A DNA stretch of 64,000 nucleotides from Pyrocephalus nanus (taxonomy: Eukaryota > Chordata > Aves > Passeriformes > Tyrannidae): the NCBI GenBank assembly GCA_038380795.1, contig CM076261.1, positions 35,427,866 to 35,491,865 on the forward strand, read 5' to 3'. Positions within the stretch are counted from its first letter, which is position 1. Every line of letters starts with the position of its first letter. Positions 36,501-48,500 of this stretch are shown here, one piece after another. Under the pieces are notes generated by a model. The model did not search any database. It was not told the DNA's origin and was given only the letters and a program-made list of their open reading frames with translations. The position numbers were made by a program, and so were the translations under genes.

Positions 36501-39500
36501 TAATAGAGGTTTGCTGATTCTAAACCAAGATATTAGGGTCTTTACCTATGCCTATTGGATATATAAAAAGAAAATATTTTAAAAGCTAAGTTGGTTAATG
36601 GATGCATTTTATTGCAGAAATCTCAGGCTATTAAAATATTTGGCAAAAATATTTTTTAAGTTTTGTATAATATGTCAAGTGAATATCATTTCTGGATTTA
36701 TTTCCCAAGTTTTTTTTTTCTTTTCAAATGATCTATTGTACAGTAAGTTAAATTATTAAGAGGATTATAGATTTGAGTCATATCACTAGCATGATGTCCT
36801 GAAGCAATGCCTTCTCAACATCTGAGAGAGGCATGTGTGCAATGCCATGTCTTTCCTCCTATTTTGGGATTCTGTGTTTTCTCTTCCGTCAGCCATGAAA
36901 ATGAAAAAAAAAAAAGCCAATAAATCTCATAAGATTATGGAAATCAAAGGTGTGGTCCTAAGCACATGGTCTTAAGCATGATTTCCTAAGATAATAAGGT
37001 CCTAAGAAAGATTTTACTTTCTAAATCGAGTTAGGAGCTTTGTCAGGATTAAGATATTTAATTTATCTGGAAAAATGGTTGCTTTTAATCTTCAGTTCAC
37101 CTTTTTTCTTCTCACCACTCACTTTCTGAAGTATTTTGGTGATAATATGAAGAATTTTACGTCAGACTTTGAAAAATATTGACAAGAAAAAACAATAAGA
37201 GGAGGGAAAGATGTATTGAAAATCCAATATCTCATCTACTTGTTTTATCAAAACTTTTTTTTTTCTTAAAGTTGTTTTGAAAATCAAGCTAAATAATTAT
37301 GGTATACAGGTCTTAGTAGTTTATATCACAACACAGAATTTGGTACGAGTCAGGGTGTCCAAAGTACACCCTGTTAAATGTGTGACTTCTACTGAAAAGG
37401 AAAAATTTCACACTTGATAACCTCTATTTTCTATCAGTGTTCCTCTCACTTTATCTCATTCTTATTTTTCACTCAAAAGTGTTGACGGTACATTTTCTTC
37501 AGAAAGGATCTTCAGTTTAGGAAGCTAGGCTATTTATGGTTCAAGATTTTAGGGGGTTACAGACTCAAAGTAATAATTTTGTATTTTTCACACTTTCTTT
37601 TAATAGGATTAAAAAAACCTCTGAATAAATATCAAAAAGTGGAATGAAAGCACAGATCAGATGTCAAAGAGTAAATCATTGGTTTAACGATAGATTGAGC
37701 TCAACTGATTTATCTCATCTCTCTTAGCTGATGACAGGAAATCTTTATATTCCTAAATTTACTATCCATTTACTATGGCTTGTAGCTTTTCTATATTTTA
37801 AATTATCTGTTTCAGATCCTTCTCCAGTTCAGTTTTCTGGTAATATATAACTGAAACTTGGATAACAGCCTTTGTGCATTAATTTTCTCATTTTTTAATA
37901 TGTATGTTGTTAAATTTTTCTTGGTACAAGTTTTATGTGATATACTAACATTATTATTTTTCTTTCAAAAGCTTAAAAAAACCAATAGGATAAAAAACAT
38001 TAATACATTCTCTCACTGTTAGCCCTAGGCAATAGTAAAAATATAAATGGATATATACACTTTTTATGAGAGTGAACCACACATAACGCAATATTGTATT
38101 ACTACTATCTTTCCCATGGGTGTAAGTTAGAATGAGCAATGATAGGATTGTTTAGCTTGAGGGTGATAGGGTGATGAAGCCACATGTAGTGAAAATACAA
38201 ATAAAATGGTCAGTTCCTAATGCAATTAACTTTACTCCTTTAGACGGGGATTAGAGCAGAGCTGGATATTGTCAGCATGTTAAAGGGGCCCCCAGAATTG
38301 AAGTCTGCTTCAGAATACACAATGATAATACTTCTGGGGTTTTTTCTGATCTCTGTCCTCGGTGCAAGGAAAATTTCTCTTCCTGCCAACTTTATACCTT
38401 CTTGCTGTCTAGCCTCATTGTTTACAGTTGGTACCAGAGACCTTTTTCCTTTAACTAACTGGTAACCTCAGTTTTACTTTTTTCAAATTCAGAAGAAAGT
38501 TTTACATTAATAGAAATCAGTCATATTGAGCTTTCCTTTAAAATTAAAATAAATATTTTCTGTGAAGTACTTCATTGCTCTAATAAGGGGGCATGTTACT
38601 CTCATGGGTCTGGTATTGTAGGATACCCACATGCCCTTGCACTCTGAAAAAAATCCCAAGTTTTATTTTTCTTACATATGTAATTACATGGTATATGAGA
38701 AATATGAGTAAATATGTTATTTAGCATATGTGTCTTTTAACAAAGCTTAGGCATCAGACATCGTGTGTCATGTCTGTTTGTTCTGAGATATAATTTTCAC
38801 ACTAATGATATTTTCAGTATGAAAATTGCTGACTTTGTCAGCAATGAAAACTTTCAAGGTGGAAAACCAGAAAACCTTCATTTTTTACATCAAAGTGCCT
38901 GTAAACAGATGATTTATGGCTTGTTATGTGACCTGTCTCACTGATAATGAAATATTCAAATACCATAACCTTTCCCATCTGTTCAGTGAACAGCTGTAAC
39001 TTGGTGTTTGGCATCTGATCTTTGCAACAATTAAACTCACTCTTTACATAAGTAACACAGGTGATGTGTTAGAGGCTGATAAGATTTTCATGTGGCTCAG
39101 TTAAAATAACATACACAGATGCACTTGAAGCCTGTTCACAGCACAGGTTAAAGTTTACAATCCTTTCTGATCCTGAGGAGCTTCTAAGAAAGGGGCAAAA
39201 TGGGTGTCTTAGTTTCCAAAGATTCAAATGAATGTTAATCAGATGATGGAAACCTTCTCATTTAGCACTTAACAATAATGACTGCCTTTCAAAATTGCCT
39301 GTAACAAGATTAGAAATGCACTTTTGAAAATTAGTAAATATTTGGTTAGAATCTGTGACATTCAGGTGCTTACTGTCTATCCTTGGTCTATTCTGATATT
39401 TATATAAATTTTCTTAATTTTTTTCATAGATGTATATTGCATATTAATTCTTGAAACTTTCCAAAGTGAAATAGAAGTAGAGCTTGCTGGTAGCACTGTG

Positions 39501-40856
39501 TATCACAGAGAAATTAGTTTTGTAAGTTTTGTTAAAATTGTGACCTGTACTCAGAAATCTGAATTATTTCAAATATCTGCTTTGTATGCTAATTTCAGGC
39601 AATGGAACATCTCAACAAGAAAACTTTAGTTTTCATCATTCCTTTAAAATATGTATTACAATATAAATAAATAGTGCAGTAAAACTTTTATGGTTCAACT
39701 TGGAATACTTCCTAGTCTAGAAGATGTTGACCAGAGACAGACCAGTTATAGACTAGTTACTATAGGTTGTTTCTGTGCTTGAGTGCAAGAACTAGAACTT
39801 GTTTTTAGTGAGGGAGCAGAGGAAAGAGGATGCCTTGTTAATGGCACTTGACTGAACCTTCAATATTGAGTTTTTTGTTTCTCTGTTTCTACTGTGTCTG
39901 TCCTCTTATAGCAGAAAGTTCTCTCTGGCATCCTAACTTCAAAGGCTGATGCTTTCTGGTTTTGCCTAACTTTGAGGAAGGAAACTTGATTTCTCCCATG
40001 ATTGCTAGTATTCAACTATTTAAACTAAATGTACTTCTGGTATTTTCCTTTATAAAAATGCTGAGATTTGTCTCAAGTTCTTTGATTTTTCACCTCTTCC
40101 ATCCCTGTATCATTACGGAAATAAATCTTGACTTGAAGATGAGTTGTAAATTGCTATGAGTTGAGATAGAAGTGGAGAAATCCTGTTTTGAAATTCATGA
40201 TGTTTACTATAAATATTTTGCTTCTATCTACTTGTAACTGTACTTTTCTACCTATTTTTGTTGAAATACCTGGTTAATATGATCATTTGAGTCCTAATGG
40301 TAAAGTGCCATAAGTTTCTCCCTAAGAATTTTTTAGTTCTCTCTAATACGATGTCTCAAAACATTTTATCACTAGAGAAGTATGTTTCAGGCTGACTTGA
40401 AATTGCATATAATTCTAATTTTTTTTTAATACTCAAAATATATTACTTTATCATTTTTTTGGAGGCTTTACTGATTCAAATCTTAGTTTTCTAAATTGAA
40501 GCACTATGATTTTTCAGCATATTTCTATTAACTTGTTCTGTCATTTCAAAAACTGATCATTTAACTGCATCTTTCATAGCTTTGGTTGTGCTAGAATTTA
40601 TTAGAGAGTTTAATTCTGTGAGATGAATTTGTGAGAGACAATTTATTCTTCTGATGTTTATCTGGTCTTGAAAGTATTCTCTGAATTAGCTTTTGTTTGT
40701 TTTTTTTCTACTAGCTACTTAACCTGTTTCTCTTGGTCAGACTGTCTGGGTGGTGAAAACAGTTCACTTGAAACTTACTGAGCCCGTAAAAGCTTTTTTT
40801 GTCATGCTTTTTAACAGCAGCTTCATCTGCTATATGTTATGATATTATTTACAACA
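33546..40856. other. AT-rich unique sequence, no gene seen
   Basis: Seven kilobases without a recognisable repeat or coding exon. Frames of up to 80 codons are Lys/Phe/Ile-rich chance products. A cluster of four CTAAG words within 65 bases lies near 36954-37008, and a possible conserved block lies at 38880-39200. Confidence 0.55.
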
Positions 40857-41032
40857 GTTTGGTTTTGTTGTGCGTGTGGGTTTTTTGGTGTATTTTGTTT
40901 GTTGGTTGGTTTGTTGGTTGATTGGTTGCTTTTTTTCTTGGTTGGGATTTTTGTGGTTTTCTGTGGGTTTCTTAGGTGTTTGAACATTTTTGTTCTTTAG
41001 TGTTTGTTTTTTGTTTGGGTTTTTATTGCTTT
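40857..41032. repeat. Long T/G-rich low-complexity tract
   Basis: About 175 bases almost free of A and C on the plus strand, including GTTTGTTGGTTGGTTTGTTG and similar blocks with GGGTTTTTT words. It is one of the two longest T/G tracts in the window. Confidence 0.9.
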
Positions 41033-41897
41033 ATGTCATTCGATAGTGCTGCTGTAATGTCTTTTGCCATCAGTTTTCTTGATACTTGTCAAACTGTGTC
41101 TTTACATACTTTGATCTCTCCTATATTTGGTTCCTACTCCAAAATCTAAAAAAGCTGATCTAAATGTTTTCTTGAGTACTTAAAGATTTTAAAGTCTTTA
41201 TTTAGAGAATTTCAAGTTGATTTAGAAATCTTTGGGAGCTGTGTATGCAGATTTTGTTTTGGCTATGGGAGGTATATCACATAGATTATTTCTTTGTCTA
41301 TCCTCATACTGACAGTTTCAGCCTTTTTAATGACTTCTTCTATGCAGGAAGTGCTAGGAACCTTTTTCAACTGAATTGAAAATTAGAATTATTATTTCCA
41401 TTTTTATGTTAGCTTTCTGTTTTACAGGTCCTCATTTCGTATGAATCGTAGCTGTGCTGAGAAAGCTTAGAGTTTACTCTTTGACTCCTTTGTGAAATTA
41501 TTTATCATTCATTTTGACTAATTCTAGAAACTTTAAGATAATCTCAATTTCTGAGATCAAACCAAATATTTGTGTAACTGCAAAATGCTCCTTTTTCCCC
41601 TCAAGAAATTTCATAATTCTGAATCCTGTCTCTTGTGAAGGAAAGAGATGTTAATAAAGTGAAACTTACTCTGTTTTTCATCTTTCTGAAAGGTGTAACT
41701 GATATTGAAATTTAAAAACTAATGTTTTGATCCTGAAGTTATATACAATTATTATCAAAAGATGAAGAATAGTTGAAATACTGGAAAAAGATACGAGTAT
41801 AGACAGATAGAAAAAGTACTGGGTTTAGCTGCTATATAGTTGATTTTCTTCATAGTAGTTAATATGAGCCTAAACTATGGATTTATGCTGAAAATAA
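41033..41897. other. AT-rich unique sequence, no gene seen
   Basis: Nothing recognised. Confidence 0.6.
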
Positions 41898-42391
41898 TGT
41901 TGATAACACAGGGATTTTTTTTTTTTTTTTTTTTTTATTGCTGAGAAGTGGTTACACAGAGTCAAGGCCTTTTCTACTTCTGCCCTCACCCTGAGAGTGA
42001 GGCGGCTGGGGAATTTGGTAGGGGACATAGCCAGGAGAGCTGACCCACAACTAACGAAAGAAATATTCTAGACCATATGGTATCATGCTTTCCCTATAGA
42101 GCTGGTGGAAGAAGAAGGAAGGGGGTGATGTTTGAAGTTATGGTATTTGTCTTCCGAAGTCACTTTTACAGATGATGGAGCTCTACTCTCCTGGAGACGG
42201 CTGAACACCTGCATGCCCATGGGAGCAATGAATGAATTCTAGTTTTGCTTGACTTTACTTATTTAACTGTCTTTCCCTCAACCCATGAGCTTTCTATTTT
42301 TACTCTTCTGATTCTGTCTCCTGTCCCACCGGGGAAGAGTCAATGAGTGGCTGTGTGATGCTTATTTGCTGGTTGGGGTTAAACCATGACA
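41898..42391 (+). mobile_element. Solo LTR of an avian endogenous retrovirus
   Basis: Plus-strand LTR of an avian group I recognise. It begins near TGTTGATAA (41898), with a run of 22 T at 41915-41936. It continues with CACAGAGTCAAGGCCTTTTC (41955-41974), a degraded TATA region (CCCTATAGAGC), GGAGACGGCTGAACACCTGC, a TATTTAACTG in the poly(A)-signal position, CTCAACCCATGAG, and an end at GGTTAAACCATGACA (42391). It starts TG and ends CA. No gag, pol or env adjoins it, so it is solo. Its core matches the 27.3 kb copy but its 3' end is of a different subtype. Clear target duplications were not found (AATAA or GAAAAT upstream against GAAAT downstream). Confidence 0.88.
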
Positions 42392-45282
42392 GAAATGTAA
42401 GGAAACCATTTAGTTATTTTTAAACCTAAAAATCATGTCTGGTAATGAAATTTATTCCTTTGAATTCTTTGAATCATTTTAGAAACTGGATGAGTAAGTG
42501 ACAATACAATCATGAAGAGTGAGATAACAGTCTACCTACATAACAAATTTATCCAAAGATATGCCGATGCATCTGTTATGTTGCATGTCAGTTTTTGAAG
42601 GCTTTGAGTGATATTTGCAGAAGAAATGTTGGCAATGGGTATAAACATAACAAAATAACTATCTGTGTATAGTGTCTGATAAGACCTGAAATCTGTTTCT
42701 CCAGACAACTGCCTTATAGATTATACTTAGCCATATTTAGTTGACTACACACACCTCTTTCCAGCGTGGTCATAAGTCACTTGGGGTGCCAAAAATTCTT
42801 CATTGAAATGTTTGCAGAAATAAGATATTAGGATCTGAGGAAGTTTTCAAACTTACTGTTCATATTCTCTTTGATGGAAAAGTTTATATCTTCAAAGAGA
42901 AGAGTTAAGTTTTAAAACTTACTCTTGACTTTTCCCCCTGAAGTCACAAAATCACTTTTGATTTTTTATCACAAAGATATTTTGGTCTCCATCATTAAAT
43001 GTATATTCATTATGAAAAACTGTTGGCATGAGAACAACAGAGATAATTTGAAATCCATTTTTTAAACAGATTCTTAGAATAAGTAAAACAAAGCCAGAAA
43101 TTTAAAGCCTGTCTCTGAAATATACTATTCAAACTAATCACTGTAATAACCCAAAACCAATATGCTTTTTAATACTTTGTGGGAACTAATACCTTTGATT
43201 CTTATGCAAACATCTGCTTCTCATATGAATATCCACAATCTTAGAAAGACCTATCAAATTAAAAATACCCAAGGGTATGTATGTGAAGCTTTTTAAGAAT
43301 TTGAATATGCTAATTGAATGCTTTTGCAATTCTATTAAGCCAAACAATTTTGTGCTAATTACACATGATTCTATGTAGACTATATTTTTATATTAAATAA
43401 AATTAATCTATTTACATTAAAATAGGAACTTTCTATGCTCTAGCTAGCATTCCATATTATGTTACGAGTTTTATGAGTACAAGCAATTATATATATCTAA
43501 AATAAGCCTATTTCAAAATCTTAAAATGAAAAGAAGCTCAGCTGTTAATATCTGTGGAAGTAAAGAGAGGGCCTAAGATAAATGATCAGATATGATAGAC
43601 TGGTAGGTGTTCAAATCATTGTTCTATACTCAAATTTTTCAAGTTCATGCCCTGGATTTTTAGATGCTGTTCCAAAACAGAGATGTTTCTCTATTGAAAT
43701 GATGCCTACATGAACTTGATTCTTCTGCAATCCTTATTTCTCTCTCCAATTTCTGGTAATTCTTGTTTCCTAAGATAATTTCTCCAGTAATTTTAACCAC
43801 ACACCATTATTCATTCACAAATAGGTTTTTGTTCCTGAACTTGTAAATTTTGTCATCAGTGAGCTTTTCATTATATAGATAGAGAAGTGTTAAAATAAGT
43901 AGTGTCATAACTGTATGAAGGCAAGTGGATTTTTGGGAAATAAAAGGGAAAAAGAAATAAACAAAAGAGTTCTTTTGTCAAGATTGTGTGTAGATTTGTC
44001 TCTCACCTTAGGCTGAATTATGATTGAGTTCAGTGTATAATAGCTTTCAAAAAAAAAAGCTTCCTTTATTTTAAGTTTTGAGAAAGTTAGCTTACATCAA
44101 GACTGTGTTATTTTACAAATCACTTCCTCTAGGAATTTAATTGTAACATATATCTTCTCTGTATTCTTTCAGTTGGAAAATAGTATTATTCCATGAATGC
44201 TAAATGTACATCTACTGCAATATTAGTCTGCAAAGACTTTAAGTCTAAGAGGTTTATTTAAAGCCCCCAAATTCTATGCTTACTTACCTATGTTTCCCAA
44301 ATACTGCCAAGGTTTTTTTTGGCTTGGGTACATATTTCCTCCTTGATACTTCTTCATTAGGTGATTTTTGTTTTTTCTTCTATCATTCTGTAGTTCCTGA
44401 CTGAAATTTGAGCTTAAGAAAAAAAAATTATTTTTTTTGGTAACAATCTACTTACTTAGAGTCCAGATAGAAAAGTCTATTTTAAAATATTCTTTAGCTT
44501 CAACAGCTGAGTTCTTATCTATATGATCTTTACATATCTGCTACACTCCCAATTTCACTTTAAGCAATGTATTAGGTAAGGCACATGAAGTGTGTTGACT
44601 GTTGAGGCATCACGAGATTTTGCAAAGAGACTGTAGCATCTCTTATTTTCTGTTGAGACTTTCTTCTTACTTAGGTAAAATTTAAAGCTTATTGTTATCA
44701 TGTTATGCATGCTATGTGAGGTAGCAGATAACTGCAAGGGTAGAAAACCATGCTGATCTGTTAATGTGAGTAAAGATAGAATGATAAAGTATATATGTAC
44801 ACAAATTGAGCATAATGCTATCTTCTTCTATAAAACTTAAAACTTCAACTAAAATAGGTCTGGAACACCATATCTGTAGAAAAATTTGCTTTTGTTTAAA
44901 ATACTGAATGGGGCAGTTACCAAAATGCAGTGAAAAATGAATATGCTGCAGACTTTGGAATGATTTGAGTTTTAGTCAAATGAAAGATTTTAGACATAGT
45001 GTACAGAAGCTTTGGAAAAATGTTATGTTTATTCAAAAAACAAAACAAAAAAGTTTGAATGGGCGCTATTGAATACAATTTTATTTAGGAAAATGTTTGA
45101 TCTCTTAGTTCCCTACTTCTGTAAGAGGAATCATTAATTTGAGCCCCTAGATAACATGGTTATGAGCTGTAGGGCTATATATTTCCAATATAGTAATTTT
45201 TGTCTACTCTAGATTGTATTTCCCCAAGAGAATAAATGTCTCTTTAAAATTTCCACACTTGGCAAACTCTTAAGTACCATTG
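42392..45282. other. AT-rich unique sequence with possible conserved regulatory block
   Basis: No gene recognised. The part 43120-43480 carries octamer-like and TAATTA sites (see findings). Confidence 0.5.
43120..43480. promoter_or_regulatory. Candidate homeodomain/POU-type enhancer block (speculative)
   Basis: The block contains an octamer-like TTATGCAAAC (43202-43211), TATGCTAAT (43306-43314), TTTTGCAATTC (about 43323), and GTGCTAATTACACATGATT (about 43352-43370), plus further AATTAAT and TTAAT cores. It has no repeat, no simple-sequence texture and few CpG. POU and homeodomain proteins bind ATGCAAAT-like and TAATTA-like sites, so this could be a conserved enhancer. In AT-rich DNA such sites also arise by chance, and no alignment could be made. 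Confidence 0.2.
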
Positions 45283-45580
45283 TCACAGAATCACATAAAA
45301 TCACAAAATAGTTGAAGTTGGAAGAGAGCTCTGGAGATCATATAGTTCAATCTCCTGCTAAAGCAGATCTCTCTAAACCGCTCTGAAAGATTTCACTATA
45401 TCCCTGGGCGACCTGTTCCGGTGTTCCATCACCCTAAAAATAAAGAAGACTTTCCTCATGCACAGATGAAACCTTCAGTGTTTCACTTTGTTCCCATTCC
45501 CCTTAACCGTTTGAAAGGTGCCACTAAGAAAAGTCTGATCCATCCCCTGACACCCACCCTTGACATTTTTATGCATATAT
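45283..45580 (-). mobile_element. CR1 LINE 3' end, minus strand
   Basis: On the plus strand the block opens with the inverted octamer tail (CACAGAATCACATAAAATCA). It is followed by GTTGAAGTTGGAAGAGAGCT, TCTGGAGATCATATAGTTCA, CTGGGCGACCTGTTCCGGTG, TTCCATCACCCTAAAAATAA and TTCCTCATGCACAGATG, then CTGACACCCACCCTTGACA. This is the reverse complement of the CR1 3' untranslated end and last ORF2 codons. About 300 bases remain, so it is 5'-truncated. It belongs to a different CR1 subfamily from the copy at 14.8-15.4 kb, judging by the distinct wording before the tail. Confidence 0.92.
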
Positions 45581-48500
45581 TTTTTGCTTTTATTTAGTTA
45601 AGGTATGACCTCAGTTATAAAAATTCTTGTCCAGAGCAATTATAAGAAATGAACTGTCCATTGCATGAATCTCTGACTAGATTATTTTTGTGGTAAGATT
45701 ACTTTAACGGAACGTCAGATTTAATTAAAGAGCATTAAAAGAAATCTTCATCCTAGCCAGAATTTGACAGGTCCAAGACAAAAGTACAGACATACTGATG
45801 CCAAGATAGACAAAAATATGTTAGTATTTGTAGTGTATTCTCATTAAATCAGGAGGCATCAGGGTTTAAAAGACTTGGAGTGCAATTGAGTACAACCAGC
45901 TGTCTGGAAAACCTCTGTATTGTGCACCTATGCAAATATGATTATTCTGCCTTTGTACCTCATCCAAGGTTTTCTCTTTTCTCTTTTTATATATCTTCAC
46001 TTGCAAATATCTGAAAAAATTTCATTTGACAAATTGAAATCAGGAAAATGTATAGAAAGTAAGCAGAAAGAGAAAGAGAAGAGATAATCAGTTCTATTGA
46101 ACTGGTAAAACTGGGAATCCTGTAAATCAGAATGGGTAAACAGCGCCTGTACTGTGGCAAACATGTACAGGCACAAGAAAGGCCTGTGTGACTCCCTTAT
46201 GTTTTTCTTTATCATTAATTTATATGATTTTGCTTGCTACATTGGTTAATAAATTGTCTGAATGAGATAAGTAAAACTGTGGAGAGAATTGTGTGTTAGT
46301 CGGGAGAAAGTAATACAAAATTTTAAACTACTTCCATTCTTTTAATGCATTCCTTGCCAAAAGAGATTTTTTTTTATATGAAATGTTTTAATAATATTTC
46401 AAAAAGCTTTCTTTTAAGATTTGGCTCAGCTATGTGTCATATTTCTTGTATTATTGCTAGATTGCAACAGTTGTGCTATAATTGATAGATCTGCTAAGTT
46501 GAAAAGCCATTTCAGAAATTCATTTACATACTATTTGTCATTTGTCTTTTGATGATTTATCTGTTGCTTTTTGTTCTAACTATAGCTGCTGAAAGATCCC
46601 ATCATATTTCAAACCAAGGAAACTGCAAATTTCAGACAAATCTATTTGTTCTAGAGTGTATACAATCAAAATAATTAAAACTGTTTACCCCTGATTTGGT
46701 TTAGTGAAATTTTTTTCTCATTATAATTTTTTTCTCAGTTTTAGTTTTCTACTCAATCTTTCAAAACACAAAATTCCATCCTCCCCTCAAGCCCCACTTG
46801 TTTTTAAATTGCAAAAGGAGCAGTTTACAATCTAACCAACTAAAATTCTTCTAGGCAAAGTCTTTAACCAGGTTCTAAATCCTGCTGTTTGGTAAAAACA
46901 GGACACACAGTGTTAACAGGACTGAGAAGAAACAATTTCCCGACTACACAACTCTGGGAAAGAAAAAATGTATTTCAGCAGACAAGAAAGGAGAAGGTGC
47001 CTAAAAGCATTCAGCAGTTCTAGTGAAATCAGTGGAGTCTTGATGGTCCATAGTGTGTTAGAGCCATTTTGTACAGGTGTCTGATTTCAGGGAAATGAAA
47101 TACTATGCCCCCAGTCTGGATGCATGAAAAATACAAGACCAGGCCACAGGGTTTGAAGCTGGAAGATACACATGATGCCTATCATCAGGAGTTTGGAAAA
47201 GCCTATAATAGCACTCTTCCAGGGTATTTTGCCAAGAGATCTACAAGTATCACTCAGCAGTAGCAGAAGCACTGAATAATTTAGAATAATCAATCCTATT
47301 CTGCCAGTTCAAACTGGAGGAGCAGAATCTTTAAGTAAAGTTTACCTGACACAGCTGGGAAATGCCCTCTTGAGACCACTTAAGGTAAAGTAAACAGGGA
47401 GGAAAAGTCACTGTGAAGTGCAGAGCCTGTATGTAAAATACAACCAGAGTCATGCAAAATCCTCTTTAATTAGACATGAAAGTTCTCAGAAAGGCTGTGT
47501 GTGAAAAACCATGTACATTCCAGAATCTCAGTGCACTTAAAAGACTTGTAACATTTTTGTTTGTTTAATTGGAGACCTCACGAGGACCTTACGGCCTCAA
47601 ATTGCAGAGGAAACAAACATGTATGTAATAATTGATTTTCTGAATACCACACATTTTTTTGCCTCCTTGATATATACTTACATACAGGAAACTTAACTCT
47701 ATAAAGAAAGGCTTGAAATAAGAGCTCCTTTAAAATTCAGTAAGAACTAGAGACTAAGGACTGAAGTCTCTGTTAGTTGCATCACCTGCTGTGACACCGA
47801 GAACTCTTTATTCTGGAATACTGCTCAAGCTGGCAGGGGAGATACTGCTCGAAAGGTCTTCACACAGCAAGAGGTACATTGAGGTTGGTGGCAAAATACC
47901 CAGGTGTGATATGCAGCAATACTAGTTCAGTCAGTGAGTTCATCTGAGACACTAGTGGAGTTGGTACTACATGAAATAAGATCCAACAATAACAGTGGTG
48001 ACTTGAGTAGGGTTTGCTTCTGCAAAATTTAAATACTTTTAATGGAGGTATCAGAACTAGTTTTTCAACTACAATCAACAGAAGGAAATTACACTTTAAG
48101 GGAGAAAAATAGTGCTCCATTATAAAATAGATCGGATGAAAATTATAGTGGTTTATATTTCTAATAATTATTCTTTTGTTTCCTAATATTTAAATACAAG
48201 TTCTTGTATGACAAAGAATGAATATGTATTCGTAATCTATTGGAAAGTAAAATGTCACAACCCTTAGCAGAAGGTCTTAATACACAGTAGGGCTCAAATT
48301 TATTTTTAAAATTCCAGATTTATTTCTAATCTAAAAAGCATTATTCCATCAAATTTGAAATGTTCATAGTTTCTTTAGGAGAAAAAAGATGTCAAAATAT
48401 TTCAAGATTTCTCAAGGCATAAAGTTTATATCCTTCCTCTAAATTATATGTATTGTTCAATGTAGAAATATAAATTATTTTATTATTAGCAAAACAATAA

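Noticed and set aside
27701..41897. Sequence between the two related LTRs as one provirus
   Set aside because: The LTRs differ in their 3' ends, the interval is 14 kb, and it shows no gag, pol or env remains.
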